A DNA stretch of 64,000 nt from Vibrio sp. CDRSL-10 TSBA. Lineage in GTDB: Bacteria; Pseudomonadota; Gammaproteobacteria; Enterobacterales; Vibrionaceae. A model generated the notes under the pieces. It was given only the letters and a program-made list of their open reading frames with translations. It had not been told where the DNA came from and ran no database searches. The stretch lies in assembly GCA_039696685.1 (NCBI GenBank), contig CP155566.1, forward strand, positions 1,426,001-1,490,000, given 5' to 3'. Numbering within the stretch: the first letter of the stretch is position 1; each line of letters begins with the position of its first letter. The position numbers and the translations under genes are program-made. This document shows, in pieces, positions 56,206 through 64,000 of the stretch.

Positions 56206-56685
56206 TCAGAAGGCCAGTGGTGCATTCTCTTTGACTTCCTTCATCACGAAAAAGGTGCGGATTTGACGCACGCCGGGCAGAGCCAGCAAATGATTGGCGT
56301 GCAGTTGATTGAAGTTGGCCATATCCTTCACGCGGATTTTGATGAAGTAATCAAACTCACCAGCAACCAGCTGGCAGTCAATGATCATTTTGAGTTTCAC
56401 AATCGCCGCTTCAAACTCAGCAAAGCTTTCCGGGGTTGAGCGGTCCAGCACCACTCCGACGATAACCAGAGCCCCCAGGTCAATATCGGCCGGATTCAAT
56501 TCCGCGCGCACTGATTTTACCACGCCTTGTTTAAATAGCCTGTCTACCCGGCGGTGACAGGTCGCGGGACTGATGTTAGCCAAATCAGCCAGTTCAGCGT
56601 TGGTCTTGCGCCCGTCCTGCTGCAACAGTTGCAGTAGCTTGCGATCGGTCTTATCTAATGAAATGCCCATGAAAGAATCTTCCAT
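56206..56685 (-). CDS. acdR: Lrp/AsnC-type regulator AcdR
   Basis: About 159 residues: AsnC-type helix-turn-helix (LDKTDRKLLQLLQQDGRKTN, AELADLANISPATCHRRVDR) and a C-terminal RAM ligand domain (LVIVGVVLDRSTPESFAEFE, GEFDYFIKIRVKDMANFNQL). It is divergent from the ACC deaminase gene with a 178-base shared promoter, the arrangement known for AcdR, the Lrp-type activator of acdS in pseudomonads. MGISLDKTDRK five codons on is an alternative start. Confidence 0.85.
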   Translation of the reverse strand: MEDSFMGISLDKTDRKLLQLLQQDGRKTNAELADLANISPATCHRRVDRLFKQGVVKSVRAELNPADIDLGALVIVGVVLDRSTPESFAEFEAAIVKLKMIIDCQLVAGEFDYFIKIRVKDMANFNQLHANHLLALPGVRQIRTFFVMKEVKENAPLAF

Positions 56686-56862
56686 AATATTCCTATATAT
56701 GTATTTTATTTAAACACTAATGGGTATTTATGGGAATATTTGATTAAAAATAACTCAAAATTAGAAAGCACATTTCTCGTGGGTTTGGGTAGTCTGTATC
56801 CATAGACGGCAGAAAGTTTCTGCTGATGAAATCGGAATCAGGCGACAATAAGGAGATTGCCC

Positions 56863-57879
56863 ATGAATCTGGAAAAGTTTGAACGTTACCCGCTAACTTT
56901 TGGTCCAACCCCAATTGAAAAGCTGAGTCGTTTGTCTGAGTTTCTCGGTGGCGATGTCGACATTTATGCCAAGCGTGAAGACTGTAACTGTGGCCTGGCG
57001 TTTGGTGGCAACAAAATTCGTAAACTGGAGTACATTGTACCGGATGCGATTGCTTCTGGTGCTGATACCCTGGTTACCATTGGTGGTGTGCAGTCTAACC
57101 ATACCCGCTTAGTGGCCGCAACCGCTGCGAAAATTGGCATGAAGTGCCGCCTGGTACAGGAAAGCTGGGTACCGTTTCAGGATGCGGTTTACGACCGGGT
57201 CGGTAATATTCTCATGAGCCGGGTGATGGGTGCTGAGGTTGAACTGGTCAATGACGGCTTTGACATCGGCATTCGCGAAAGTTGGAAAAATGCGTTGGCG
57301 GATGTGGAAGCGAAAGGGGGGAAACCTTATCCGATTCCTGCCGGTGCCTCTGAACACAAATACGGTGGCCTGGGCTATGTTCAGTTTGCTGAAGAAGTCC
57401 GTCAGCAGGAAGAAGAGATGGGCATCAAGTTCGATTACATCGTCGTGTGTACTGTAACGGGTTCAACTATGGCAGGTATGGTGGTGGGCTTTGCTGCTGA
57501 CGGTCGTGCGCGTAATGTCATTGGTATTGATGCGTCGGCAACGCCGGAACAAAACCATGCTCAGGTACTGCGTATTGCTCAGAATACGGCTGATTTAGTT
57601 GAATTATCGACGCCAATCACCGAAGAAGACATTGTCATCATAGATGATTACGCCTACCCGGAGTACGGTGTGCCATCGGAAGAGACCAATGAAGCGATCC
57701 GTATCGCGGCCCGTACCGAAGGGATGATGACGGATCCTGTTTATGAGGGTAAATCGATGCAGGGTCTGATTGATCTGACCCGTAAAGGCTTCTTCCCGAA
57801 AGGTTCAAAAGTTCTTTATGCCCACCTGGGCGGCGTACCTGCTATCAACGCTTACAGCTACATCTACCGTAACGGTTAA
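56863..57879 (+). CDS. acdS: 1-Aminocyclopropane-1-carboxylate (ACC) deaminase AcdS
   Basis: PLP enzyme opening ACC, the plant ethylene precursor, to 2-oxobutyrate and ammonia. 338 residues, the exact usual length. Every diagnostic residue of AcdS falls at its standard number: Lys51 ([10 protein letters not shown]), Ser78, Tyr268, Tyr294 and Glu295 (DPVYEGKSM), Leu322 (YAHLGGVPA). The related D-cysteine desulfhydrases differ at 295 and 322, so that alternative is unlikely. AAGGAG precedes ATG 56863. Divergent from acdR; terminator at 57917. Confidence 0.94.
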   Translation: MNLEKFERYPLTFGPTPIEKLSRLSEFLGGDVDIYAKREDCNCGLAFGGNKIRKLEYIVPDAIASGADTLVTIGGVQSNHTRLVAATAAKIGMKCRLVQESWVPFQDAVYDRVGNILMSRVMGAEVELVNDGFDIGIRESWKNALADVEAKGGKPYPIPAGASEHKYGGLGYVQFAEEVRQQEEEMGIKFDYIVVCTVTGSTMAGMVVGFAADGRARNVIGIDASATPEQNHAQVLRIAQNTADLVELSTPITEEDIVIIDDYAYPEYGVPSEETNEAIRIAARTEGMMTDPVYEGKSMQGLIDLTRKGFFPKGSKVLYAHLGGVPAINAYSYIYRNG

Positions 57880-57916
57880 CATTAAACCTTAGTTAAAGCT
57901 GACATAATTATTTAAG

Positions 57917-57938
57917 GCCTCGCTGAGCGAGGCTTTTT
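57917..57938 (+). terminator. acdS terminator
   Basis: Stem GCCTCGC / GCGAGGC (57917-57923 with 57927-57933), TGA loop, five T. Confidence 0.88.
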
Positions 57939-58093
57939 GCGTTGGCTTTATTTTATTCGATATAGTAGATTTAATGCTCTATTAAAGATAAGTGGTAATG
58001 TTTATCATTACTTCTTTATGACGGTGTAAATAAATTTTTTCTTTGTGGGTGTATGAATTTATTTTTAAATAACAATCATAGTGAAATAATTTT

Positions 58094-59008
58094 TCACCGG
58101 TTTGGTTCCAGCTGGTTAATTAAAAAGTCGAGCACAGATTGCACCGCTTTGGGGAGCGTTCTGCCCGCTAAAACTTGTAATTCAATATTTCTCAATCCCA
58201 TTGCTTTATCGGTAATCGGGATGGCTTTCATCCGGCCATTTTTGATCAGCTGCCGGACGGATATTTCTCCGGACAGGGAGACTCCCGCTCCGTTGATCAC
58301 AAACTGATTCAGCGCTGACATATAAGAACTGACCAGCGCAGGCTCATAGGTAAGCTGCTGTTGGCTGACGCAAATATCAAACAGTTGGCGCAGGGTCGTA
58401 TTCGGATAAGGAATCGCAATCGGGTAGGCGAGCAACTGGGCAATACTGATGCGCTTTTTAGTGGCTAAAGGGTGTTCCGGATGGACGATGGCATGAATCG
58501 GCGCTGGCTGGGTGTGCACGACCCGGATATCTGCTATCGGATTGAGGCTAAACGCAATACCAATGTCAGCATCGCCGTTACGAATCGCCTCTGAAACTTC
58601 AATTGGCGGGTAAACTTCTAATTTAAAATGAATTCTCGGAAAGAATTTCTGATAGCTACTGATCACGTTGGGCAGAAATTCCATTGCAAACCCTTCTGTT
58701 GTTGCGATGGTGACCTGACCTTTTTGCAGCCCCTCTAACGCTTCTATTTCTCCCAGAACCCGGTCTGTCTCCAGTATCACTTTACGTGCGTAAACCGTCA
58801 GAAGCTCACCGGCGGTACTTAATACCATACCGCGCGGGCGGCGCTCGAACAGGGGCGTACCGAGTAAATCTTCCAGTCCGGTAATTTGCCTGCTTATGGC
58901 GCTGGTTGCCACATTAAGGTGCAACGAGGCTTCGCTGATCGAGCCGCAACGGGCGACTTCAAGAAAGTATCGTAACGACGGCGAAGTAAGCTGGTGAACG
59001 GCTGCCAT
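58094..59008 (-). CDS. LysR-type transcriptional regulator
   Basis: 304 residues: winged helix-turn-helix (LRYFLEVARCGSISEASLHL, NVATSAISRQITGLEDLLGT) and a periplasmic-binding-like effector domain (GQVTIATTEGFAMEFLPNVI, RNGDADIGIAFSLNPIADIR). Divergent from the peptide-type ABC operon, the natural target. The effector is unknown. Confidence 0.88.
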   Translation of the reverse strand: MAAVHQLTSPSLRYFLEVARCGSISEASLHLNVATSAISRQITGLEDLLGTPLFERRPRGMVLSTAGELLTVYARKVILETDRVLGEIEALEGLQKGQVTIATTEGFAMEFLPNVISSYQKFFPRIHFKLEVYPPIEVSEAIRNGDADIGIAFSLNPIADIRVVHTQPAPIHAIVHPEHPLATKKRISIAQLLAYPIAIPYPNTTLRQLFDICVSQQQLTYEPALVSSYMSALNQFVINGAGVSLSGEISVRQLIKNGRMKAIPITDKAMGLRNIELQVLAGRTLPKAVQSVLDFLINQLEPNR

Positions 59009-59365
59009 AAAGTTTTCCTCTCTACAGGTCAGGTGGTTGCCGGGTTAGTTCTTGATAAAGCAATATGTTTGCCAAAACGGCAATGGAATATTGCTAATTC
59101 TCTAATTGTGGCAATTGAGAGTTTTAACTAGCATGAATTTAAAGGTTATTAAAAAGGAGTTGATGAAATTACAGATTCAGGGATGCTGTGTATTAATGCA
59201 GTTAAAGGCTGAGTGGTGAATGATGATGTGTTTCATAACCTGAAGTGGAATAAATATTGCTGATGTTCTCGATAGCAAGATAAAATTAAATGTTATGGAA
59301 TGCTTTATCGAAAATATCAGTGAACAACTTGTCGATGATTTTATATTAAGTATAAGGATGTGCTT
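59009..59365. other. Divergent control region between the LysR gene and the ABC operon
   Basis: About 355 bases with no gene. GCAAT half-sites occur at 59060, 59080 and 59111, with an inverted one (ATTGC) at 59090. Spacings of 10, 20 and 21 bases put them on one face of the helix. Confidence 0.5.
59060..59115. promoter_or_regulatory. Putative LysR binding-site cluster
   Basis: GCAAT-GGAAT-ATTGC (59080-59094) is an inverted repeat with a T-N11-A-like layout; further GCAAT copies lie at 59060-59064 and 59111-59115, in helical phase. This fits a recognition plus activation site for the divergent LysR regulator. Confidence 0.45.
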
Positions 59366-60892
59366 ATGTGGTTTCCAAGAAAATTAATCTCTCTGGCTGT
59401 AACCGGTGTGCTGGCACTGAGTTCGCACAGTGCTCTGGCCAACAAATCCGATGATACGTTGGTGTTTGCCTCCAACAGCTGGCCGGAAAATATCAGCCCG
59501 TACCACAACAATTTGCGCGAAGGGACGGTATTAGGGCATCTGGCCTGGGATACCCTGGTATATCGGGATCCGGCCACGGGCAATTACCTCCCTATGCTGG
59601 CGACCGAATGGGAATGGAAAGATTCCACCCATCTGGTGTTCAAGTTGCGTCAGGGGGTGAAATTCCAGAACGGAGATGACTTTACTGCTGATGACGTCGC
59701 GTTCACCTTCAATTACGGCCTTTCTCCCGACTCTAAAGTCGTCACACTGCAAAACATCAACTGGATTAAACAAGTCAACAAAATCGACGCTTACACAGTC
59801 GAATTCGAACTCAAACAACCTTTCCCCGCCGCTTTAGAATACCTCTCTGGCCCGCTGCCGATTTATCCGGAAAAATACTTTAAACAAGTCGGGCTAGCCG
59901 GCTTCAACAACGCGCCGATTGGCACAGGACCTTACCAGATCACCAAGGTCACCAATGGTGAATCGCTGGAGATGAAGCTCAATCCGAATTACTTCGCTGA
60001 CAGCCCAATCAAGCAACCGAGTATTGGTCACCTTAAGTTTGTTCTCATCCCGGACCCGGACACCCAGATTGCCCAGTTAATGACGGGGCAAATTGACTGG
60101 ATTTGGCGTGTGCCGTCGGATCAGGCCGAGCAATTGAAAATGATGCCGAATTTGTCAGTGCTGAGCAGTGAGACCATGCGGGTAGGCTATCTGACCCTGA
60201 ACAGCCTGGGCACAGACTCAGAAGATTCGCCGTTCAAGAAGCTCAAAGTACGTGAAGCGGTCAACTACGCGATCAACCGGGATGGTCTGGCGCATGAATT
60301 AGTGCGCGGCGGAAGCCGTCCGCTGTATACGCCGTGTTTCCCTGAGCAGTTTGGTTGTGAAGAATCGGCGGCCAAGCATTATGAGTACAGTCCGGAAACC
60401 GCGAAGAAGTTGCTGGCAGAAGCCGGTTACCCGGATGGCTTTGAAACCGATATTTACGCATATCGCGATCGCGAATATGCCGAAGCCATCATTGGCGACC
60501 TGCGCAAAGTGGGCATCAAAGCGAAACTCAAATACATGAACTATGCGGCGCTGCGTGATTCACTGCGTGCCGGTAAAGTGCCGATGTCGTTCCAGACCTG
60601 GGGGTCATACTCGATCAATGATGCTTCCGCTATGGTCAGTGTCTACTTCAAAGGCAGCGCCGATGATGGTGACAAAGATGCTCAGGTCAAAGAGTGGCTG
60701 GAGATTGCCGACACGTCCATCAAACCGGAAGAGCGTATTGAGTACTATCAGAAAGCGATTTCCCGTATCACGGAAAATGCTTACTGGGCGCCGATGTTCT
60801 CTTTCACCAGTAACTACGCGTTTACCTCAGACCTGAATTTTACCGCCTATCCGGATGAACTGCCGCGCTTCTGGGAAGCGAGCTGGAAGTAA
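59366..60892 (+). CDS. Peptide/opine-type ABC transporter substrate-binding protein (family 5)
   Basis: About 508 residues, DppA/OppA family. Signal peptide ends SSHSALANKS. Segments PYHNNLREGTVLGHLAWDTL, LVFKLRQGVKFQNGDDFTAD, APIGTGPYQITKVTNGESLE, VREAVNYAINRDGLAHELVR and RIEYYQKAISRITENAYWAP are standard. ATG 59366 is placed by AAGGA at 59354; a GTG six bases earlier is in frame. The cargo may be a peptide, opine or amino acid conjugate. Confidence 0.9.
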   Translation: MWFPRKLISLAVTGVLALSSHSALANKSDDTLVFASNSWPENISPYHNNLREGTVLGHLAWDTLVYRDPATGNYLPMLATEWEWKDSTHLVFKLRQGVKFQNGDDFTADDVAFTFNYGLSPDSKVVTLQNINWIKQVNKIDAYTVEFELKQPFPAALEYLSGPLPIYPEKYFKQVGLAGFNNAPIGTGPYQITKVTNGESLEMKLNPNYFADSPIKQPSIGHLKFVLIPDPDTQIAQLMTGQIDWIWRVPSDQAEQLKMMPNLSVLSSETMRVGYLTLNSLGTDSEDSPFKKLKVREAVNYAINRDGLAHELVRGGSRPLYTPCFPEQFGCEESAAKHYEYSPETAKKLLAEAGYPDGFETDIYAYRDREYAEAIIGDLRKVGIKAKLKYMNYAALRDSLRAGKVPMSFQTWGSYSINDASAMVSVYFKGSADDGDKDAQVKEWLEIADTSIKPEERIEYYQKAISRITENAYWAPMFSFTSNYAFTSDLNFTAYPDELPRFWEASWK

Positions 60893-60901
60893 GCTTACTG
60901 T

Positions 60902-60931
60902 GGGCTGCGCTATTTTGTGAATGCGCAGCCC
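60902..60931 (+). terminator. Hairpin after the binding-protein gene
   Basis: Nine-base arms GGGCTGCGC / GCGCAGCCC (60902-60910 with 60923-60931), no U run. Probably protects the binding-protein mRNA 3' end within the operon. Confidence 0.6.
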
Positions 60932-60988
60932 TGATATCACACGCTTCATTTAATTCATCATGTCTGTGATGGAACAGGGAGGTTCATC

Positions 60989-61906
60989 ATGTTGGGATAC
61001 TGTATACGCCGCTTTCTTATGGCGCTCAGCGTCGCACTGACCGTTTCCGTGGTCTGTTTTATGTTACTTCATCTTTCGGGAGATCTGGCAACCGCCATCG
61101 CCGGACCGGAAGCCACTTCCGAACAAATCGAGCAGATCCGGGTCCAGTTCGGGCTGGATCAGCCGATGACGCTGCAATACTTCAATTGGTTATGGGGCGC
61201 GCTGCAACTTGACTTTGGTGAGTCCTACTATTTTACCAACTCGGTTATTGAGCTGATCAGTGAACGCTTGCCAGTGACGTTGTCACTGGGTGCAATCGCG
61301 CTGGCGGTTGCAACCCTGGTTGCCATTCCGCTCGGCGTGATTGCTGCTATCAAACAGGATACCTGGATTGATCGTCTGGCGCTGATGATTGCGGTGTTTG
61401 GTCAGGCGATGCCGAGTTTCTTCTTTGGTCTGGTATTGATCATCATCTTTGCCGTCAATCTGCACTGGTTACCGGCCGGTGGCTCAGGCACCTGGCAGCA
61501 CTATATTCTGCCGGCCATTGCTCTCGGCTATTACGCCACGCCGTCGATTATGCGCCTGACCCGTACCGGAATGCTGGAAGTGCTTGGTTCGGATTATATC
61601 CGCACCGCACGGGCCAAAGGCATCAGTGAAACCCGGGTGGTGGTCAAACATGCGCTGCGCAATGCAGTTATTCCTGTGGTAGCGCTGATGGCGGTGGAAC
61701 TGGGTTTTATGCTTGGCGGTTCGATTGTGATTGAGTCTGTGTTTTCGTTGCATGGTCTTGGTCAGCTGGCGTGGGATTCCATTGCCCGTAATGACTATCC
61801 GGTGGTGCAGGCTATCGTGTTACTGATTGCGGTGTTTTATATCGTACTGACGTTTCTGGCTGACCTGCTTAATGCCATGCTTGACCCTAAATTACGCTTT
61901 GCTTAA
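60989..61906 (+). CDS. DppB/OppB-type ABC permease
   Basis: 305 residues: N-terminal helix (FLMALSVALTVSVVCFMLLH), then the binding-protein-dependent transport domain with coupling loop RTGMLEVLGSDYIRTARAKG followed by ISETRVVVKHALRNAVIPVV. The last helices end LTFLADLLNAMLDPKLRFA, as in DppB. RBS GGGAGG. Confidence 0.93.
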   Translation: MLGYCIRRFLMALSVALTVSVVCFMLLHLSGDLATAIAGPEATSEQIEQIRVQFGLDQPMTLQYFNWLWGALQLDFGESYYFTNSVIELISERLPVTLSLGAIALAVATLVAIPLGVIAAIKQDTWIDRLALMIAVFGQAMPSFFFGLVLIIIFAVNLHWLPAGGSGTWQHYILPAIALGYYATPSIMRLTRTGMLEVLGSDYIRTARAKGISETRVVVKHALRNAVIPVVALMAVELGFMLGGSIVIESVFSLHGLGQLAWDSIARNDYPVVQAIVLLIAVFYIVLTFLADLLNAMLDPKLRFA

Positions 61907-61918
61907 CGGGAGGTTAAG

Positions 61919-62824
61919 GTGAGTACTATGACGCTAATATCATCAATGAGTTCGTCTTTACCTGAGGTGCCGGCATGGCGCAAAGGTCTGAATAAAATCC
62001 TCGGCCATCACAGCCTGGCGCTGGGTGCGGGCATACTGCTTATTGTGGCGTTAGGTGCGTTATTGGCACCGCTGATTGCACCGCACGACCCGTATGCCCA
62101 GGATGTTACCCAGCGCATGATTCCACCGGTCTGGAATGAAAAGGGCAGTTGGGAACATATTCTCGGCACCGATAAACTGGGGCGTGATTACTTCAGCCGC
62201 CTGCTGTACGGCGCGCAAATCTCGCTCACGATTGGTCTGGCTGCGGCAGCAATCTCCGGTCTGATCGGTACCGTGATGGGCGTTCTGGCCGGCTACTTTG
62301 GCGGCCGTACCGACGCGGTGATCAGTTACCTCATCACCACGCGTCTGGCAATGCCGGTGATTCTGGTCGCACTAGCGATGGCTTCCCTGGTAGGGGGATC
62401 TCTGGAAATTGTGATTGTGCTGCTTGGTCTGCTGTTGTGGGACCGGTTTGCGGTGGTGGCCAGAGCGACGACCCAGCAACTGCGTGAAGCGGAGTTTATC
62501 GCTTCCGCCAAAGTGCTCGGCGCATCAACGCCCTATATTCTGACCCGTGAATTGCTGCCGAATATCCTCAGCCCGCTGATTGTAGTGGCGACTCTGGAAA
62601 TGGCGCATGCGATTTTGCTCGAAGCCACGCTGTCATTTTTGGGTTTAGGCGTTCAGCCGCCGCTGCCTTCCTGGGGCTTAATGGTGGCGGAGGGTAAATC
62701 TTATATGTTCTTTCAGCCCTGGGTGATTGCCATTCCCGGTATCGCACTGATGATTCTGGTCCTGGCGATTAACCTGGTTGGTGACGGTCTGCGTGACCTC
62801 AATGCGCCGCAAAACCGCAGCTAA
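61919..62824 (+). CDS. DppC/OppC-type ABC permease
   Basis: 301 residues from a GTG with AGGTTAAG upstream. IAPHDPYAQDVTQRMIPP, LGTDKLGRDYFSRLLYGAQI and the coupling loop ATTQQLREAEFIASAKVLGA with LLPNILSPLIV identify DppC. It ends GDGLRDLNAPQNRS. Confidence 0.93.
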   Translation: MSTMTLISSMSSSLPEVPAWRKGLNKILGHHSLALGAGILLIVALGALLAPLIAPHDPYAQDVTQRMIPPVWNEKGSWEHILGTDKLGRDYFSRLLYGAQISLTIGLAAAAISGLIGTVMGVLAGYFGGRTDAVISYLITTRLAMPVILVALAMASLVGGSLEIVIVLLGLLLWDRFAVVARATTQQLREAEFIASAKVLGASTPYILTRELLPNILSPLIVVATLEMAHAILLEATLSFLGLGVQPPLPSWGLMVAEGKSYMFFQPWVIAIPGIALMILVLAINLVGDGLRDLNAPQNRS

Positions 62825-62852
62825 CAGAGCAAGGACGAAAGGGAGAAATACG

Positions 62853-63843
62853 ATGGAACCGATACTGAATGTTAAAGGACTGACCGTTTCACTACCCACG
62901 GCCAACGGCATGCTTAATGCGGTGCGCGGGATTGATCTGACGGTTAATAAAGGCGAAATGTTGTGTATTGTCGGTGAATCTGGCTGCGGTAAGTCGATGA
63001 CGTCCATGGCGCTGATGGATTTATTGCCTAAGCGCGCCCGGTGCAGTGCCGAGAGCTTGAATTTTGCTGGTCACGACCTGCTGACGATTGGCAAAAAGGA
63101 ACGTAATGCGCTGCGCGGTCTGCGTATGTCGATGATTTTTCAGGAGCCGATGACCTCGCTCAATCCGTCTTACAAGCTGGGCGATCAGCTGTGTGAAGGG
63201 ATTCTCGCTCATAAAAACGTGACCAGACAGCAGGCGCGTGAGCGGGCGATTTATCTGCTGGAAACGCGCCGGGGTACCGATGCCGGAAGAGCGGCTGAAC
63301 CAGTATCCGCATCAGCTGTCAGGCGGGTTGCGTCAGCGGGTGATGATCGCCATGGCGCTGATGTGTGAACCCGACCTGATTATCGCCGATGAGCCGACCA
63401 CGGCGCTGGATGTCACTATTCAGGCTCAGATCCTCAAGCTGATCCGCGAGCTGCAACAGGAGTTTGGTACAGCGGTGATTTTCATTACCCACGATCTGGG
63501 CGTGGTCGCGCGGATTGCCGACCGGGTCGCGGTGATGTATGCCGGACAAGTGGTGGAAACCGCTTCGACCGAGCAAATTTTTACCTCGCCGCAGCATCCT
63601 TATACACAGGGGCTGGTCAACTGTATTCCGATTCCCGGTAAAACCAAACCGGGCGAGACATTAGCGACCATTTCCGGCGTGGTGCCGAGCCTTATTGGTA
63701 AACAGACCGGTTGCGCGTTTGCTAACCGTTGTCCGAGTGCATGCGCGCAGTGTTCGCAGCAGGATTTCCAGCTGGCTTCGGCTGGCGGCGAACACTGGGT
63801 ACGTTGTATCAATCAGACTTACCCGATTCAGGAGGCGTCATAA
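62853..63843 (+). CDS. DppD/OppD-type ABC ATPase (frameshifted as sequenced)
   Basis: About 329 residues after correction. Walker [11 protein letters not shown] loop [17 protein letters not shown], signature [16 protein letters not shown], Walker [13 protein letters not shown], switch His in [10 protein letters not shown], and the C-terminal cysteine motif [14 protein letters not shown] (iron-sulfur type). The frame breaks at GAAAC (AAA 63262-63264); with one A less, [20 protein letters not shown] is continuous. ATG 62853 follows GGGAGAAA. The stop overlaps the next ATG by one base. Confidence 0.92.
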
Positions 63844-64000
63844 TGGATTATGCTCTGGAGCTGTGCAATCTGACCCGTCACTTCGACATCAAGAAAGGGA
63901 TGTGGAAAGAGAAAACCCGCTTTACCGCGGTCAATGAGGTCTCATTGCGTATCAAACCCGGCGAAGTGGTTGGCCTGGTCGGGGAATCGGGATGCGGTAA
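63843..64000 (+). CDS. DppF/OppF-type ABC ATPase, N-terminal part
   Basis: About 52 residues are in the window: [20 protein letters not shown], then the extended OppF insertion (WKEKTRFTAVNEVSLRIK), then Walker A GESGCGK at the edge. Second ATPase of the same transporter; the rest lies beyond 64000. Confidence 0.9.
   Translation, partial: MDYALELCNLTRHFDIKKGMWKEKTRFTAVNEVSLRIKPGEVVGLVGESGCG

Noticed and set aside
56863..57879. D-cysteine desulfhydrase
   Set aside because: Glu295 and Leu322 are the ACC deaminase residues, and length and numbering match AcdS exactly.

Overview
The window is Gammaproteobacterial, most likely a Vibrio (Vibrionaceae). Support comes from the family-level proteins (DUF1415, DUF2750, CheV, YbiT-type ABC-F, MetA behind MetJ boxes), ERIC repeats in the Vibrio form, tandem tRNA-Val(GAC) genes and Vibrio-like gene neighbourhoods. 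No phage, transposase, integron or CRISPR was seen. The content is metabolic, regulatory and transport genes.

Layout. 1-2.7 kb: start of the cystine symporter tcyP, an SDR-type protein and a flavin-reductase-like protein. 2.7-8.9 kb: cobalamin block (cobT, cobS, cobU, cobC, then astE, btuC, btuD), followed by a probable sigma-54-dependent small RNA. 9.4-14.7 kb: FMN reductase, type-B carboxylesterase and small DUF genes, including a MazG-type gene destroyed at an ERIC remnant. 14.8-22.4 kb: divergent ynfM/ynfL-like pair, glutaredoxin, ygjP, rlmF, a pilF-like TPR lipoprotein, metA and a small P-loop kinase. 22.4-27.3 kb: export operon (TolC, HlyD, two ABC-2 permeases, no ATPase). 28-41.4 kb: two CitA/DcuS-type sensor-regulator pairs, a periplasmic binding protein, cheV, a DUF2726 protein, a GGDEF protein, two tRNA-Val genes and tctCBA. 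41.4-44.2 kb: thiZXY behind a TPP riboswitch. 44.5-53.7 kb: LuxR-type regulator and a nine-gene catabolic/transport cluster that may handle a guanidino compound. 53.8-57.9 kb: ybiT, a membrane protein and the divergent acdR/acdS pair (a canonical ACC deaminase). 58-64 kb: LysR regulator and a dpp/opp-type peptide ABC operon running off the end.

The most striking pattern is at the single-base level. Fifteen genes are broken by one extra base, and a sixteenth has apparently lost its stop the same way. In every case the extra base turns GAAC into GAAAC (or GTTC into GTTTC on the other strand). Removing that base restores a full-length family member each time, so these genes are annotated as single CDSs and are probably intact in the cell. 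GAAC/GTTC is the known DndABCDE phosphorothioate motif, which is modified at only a minority of sites. The frameshifts may therefore be a sequencing footprint of backbone-sulfur (or other) modification. A second pattern is the abundance of short tandem repeats with 19-21 bp units just downstream of genes.
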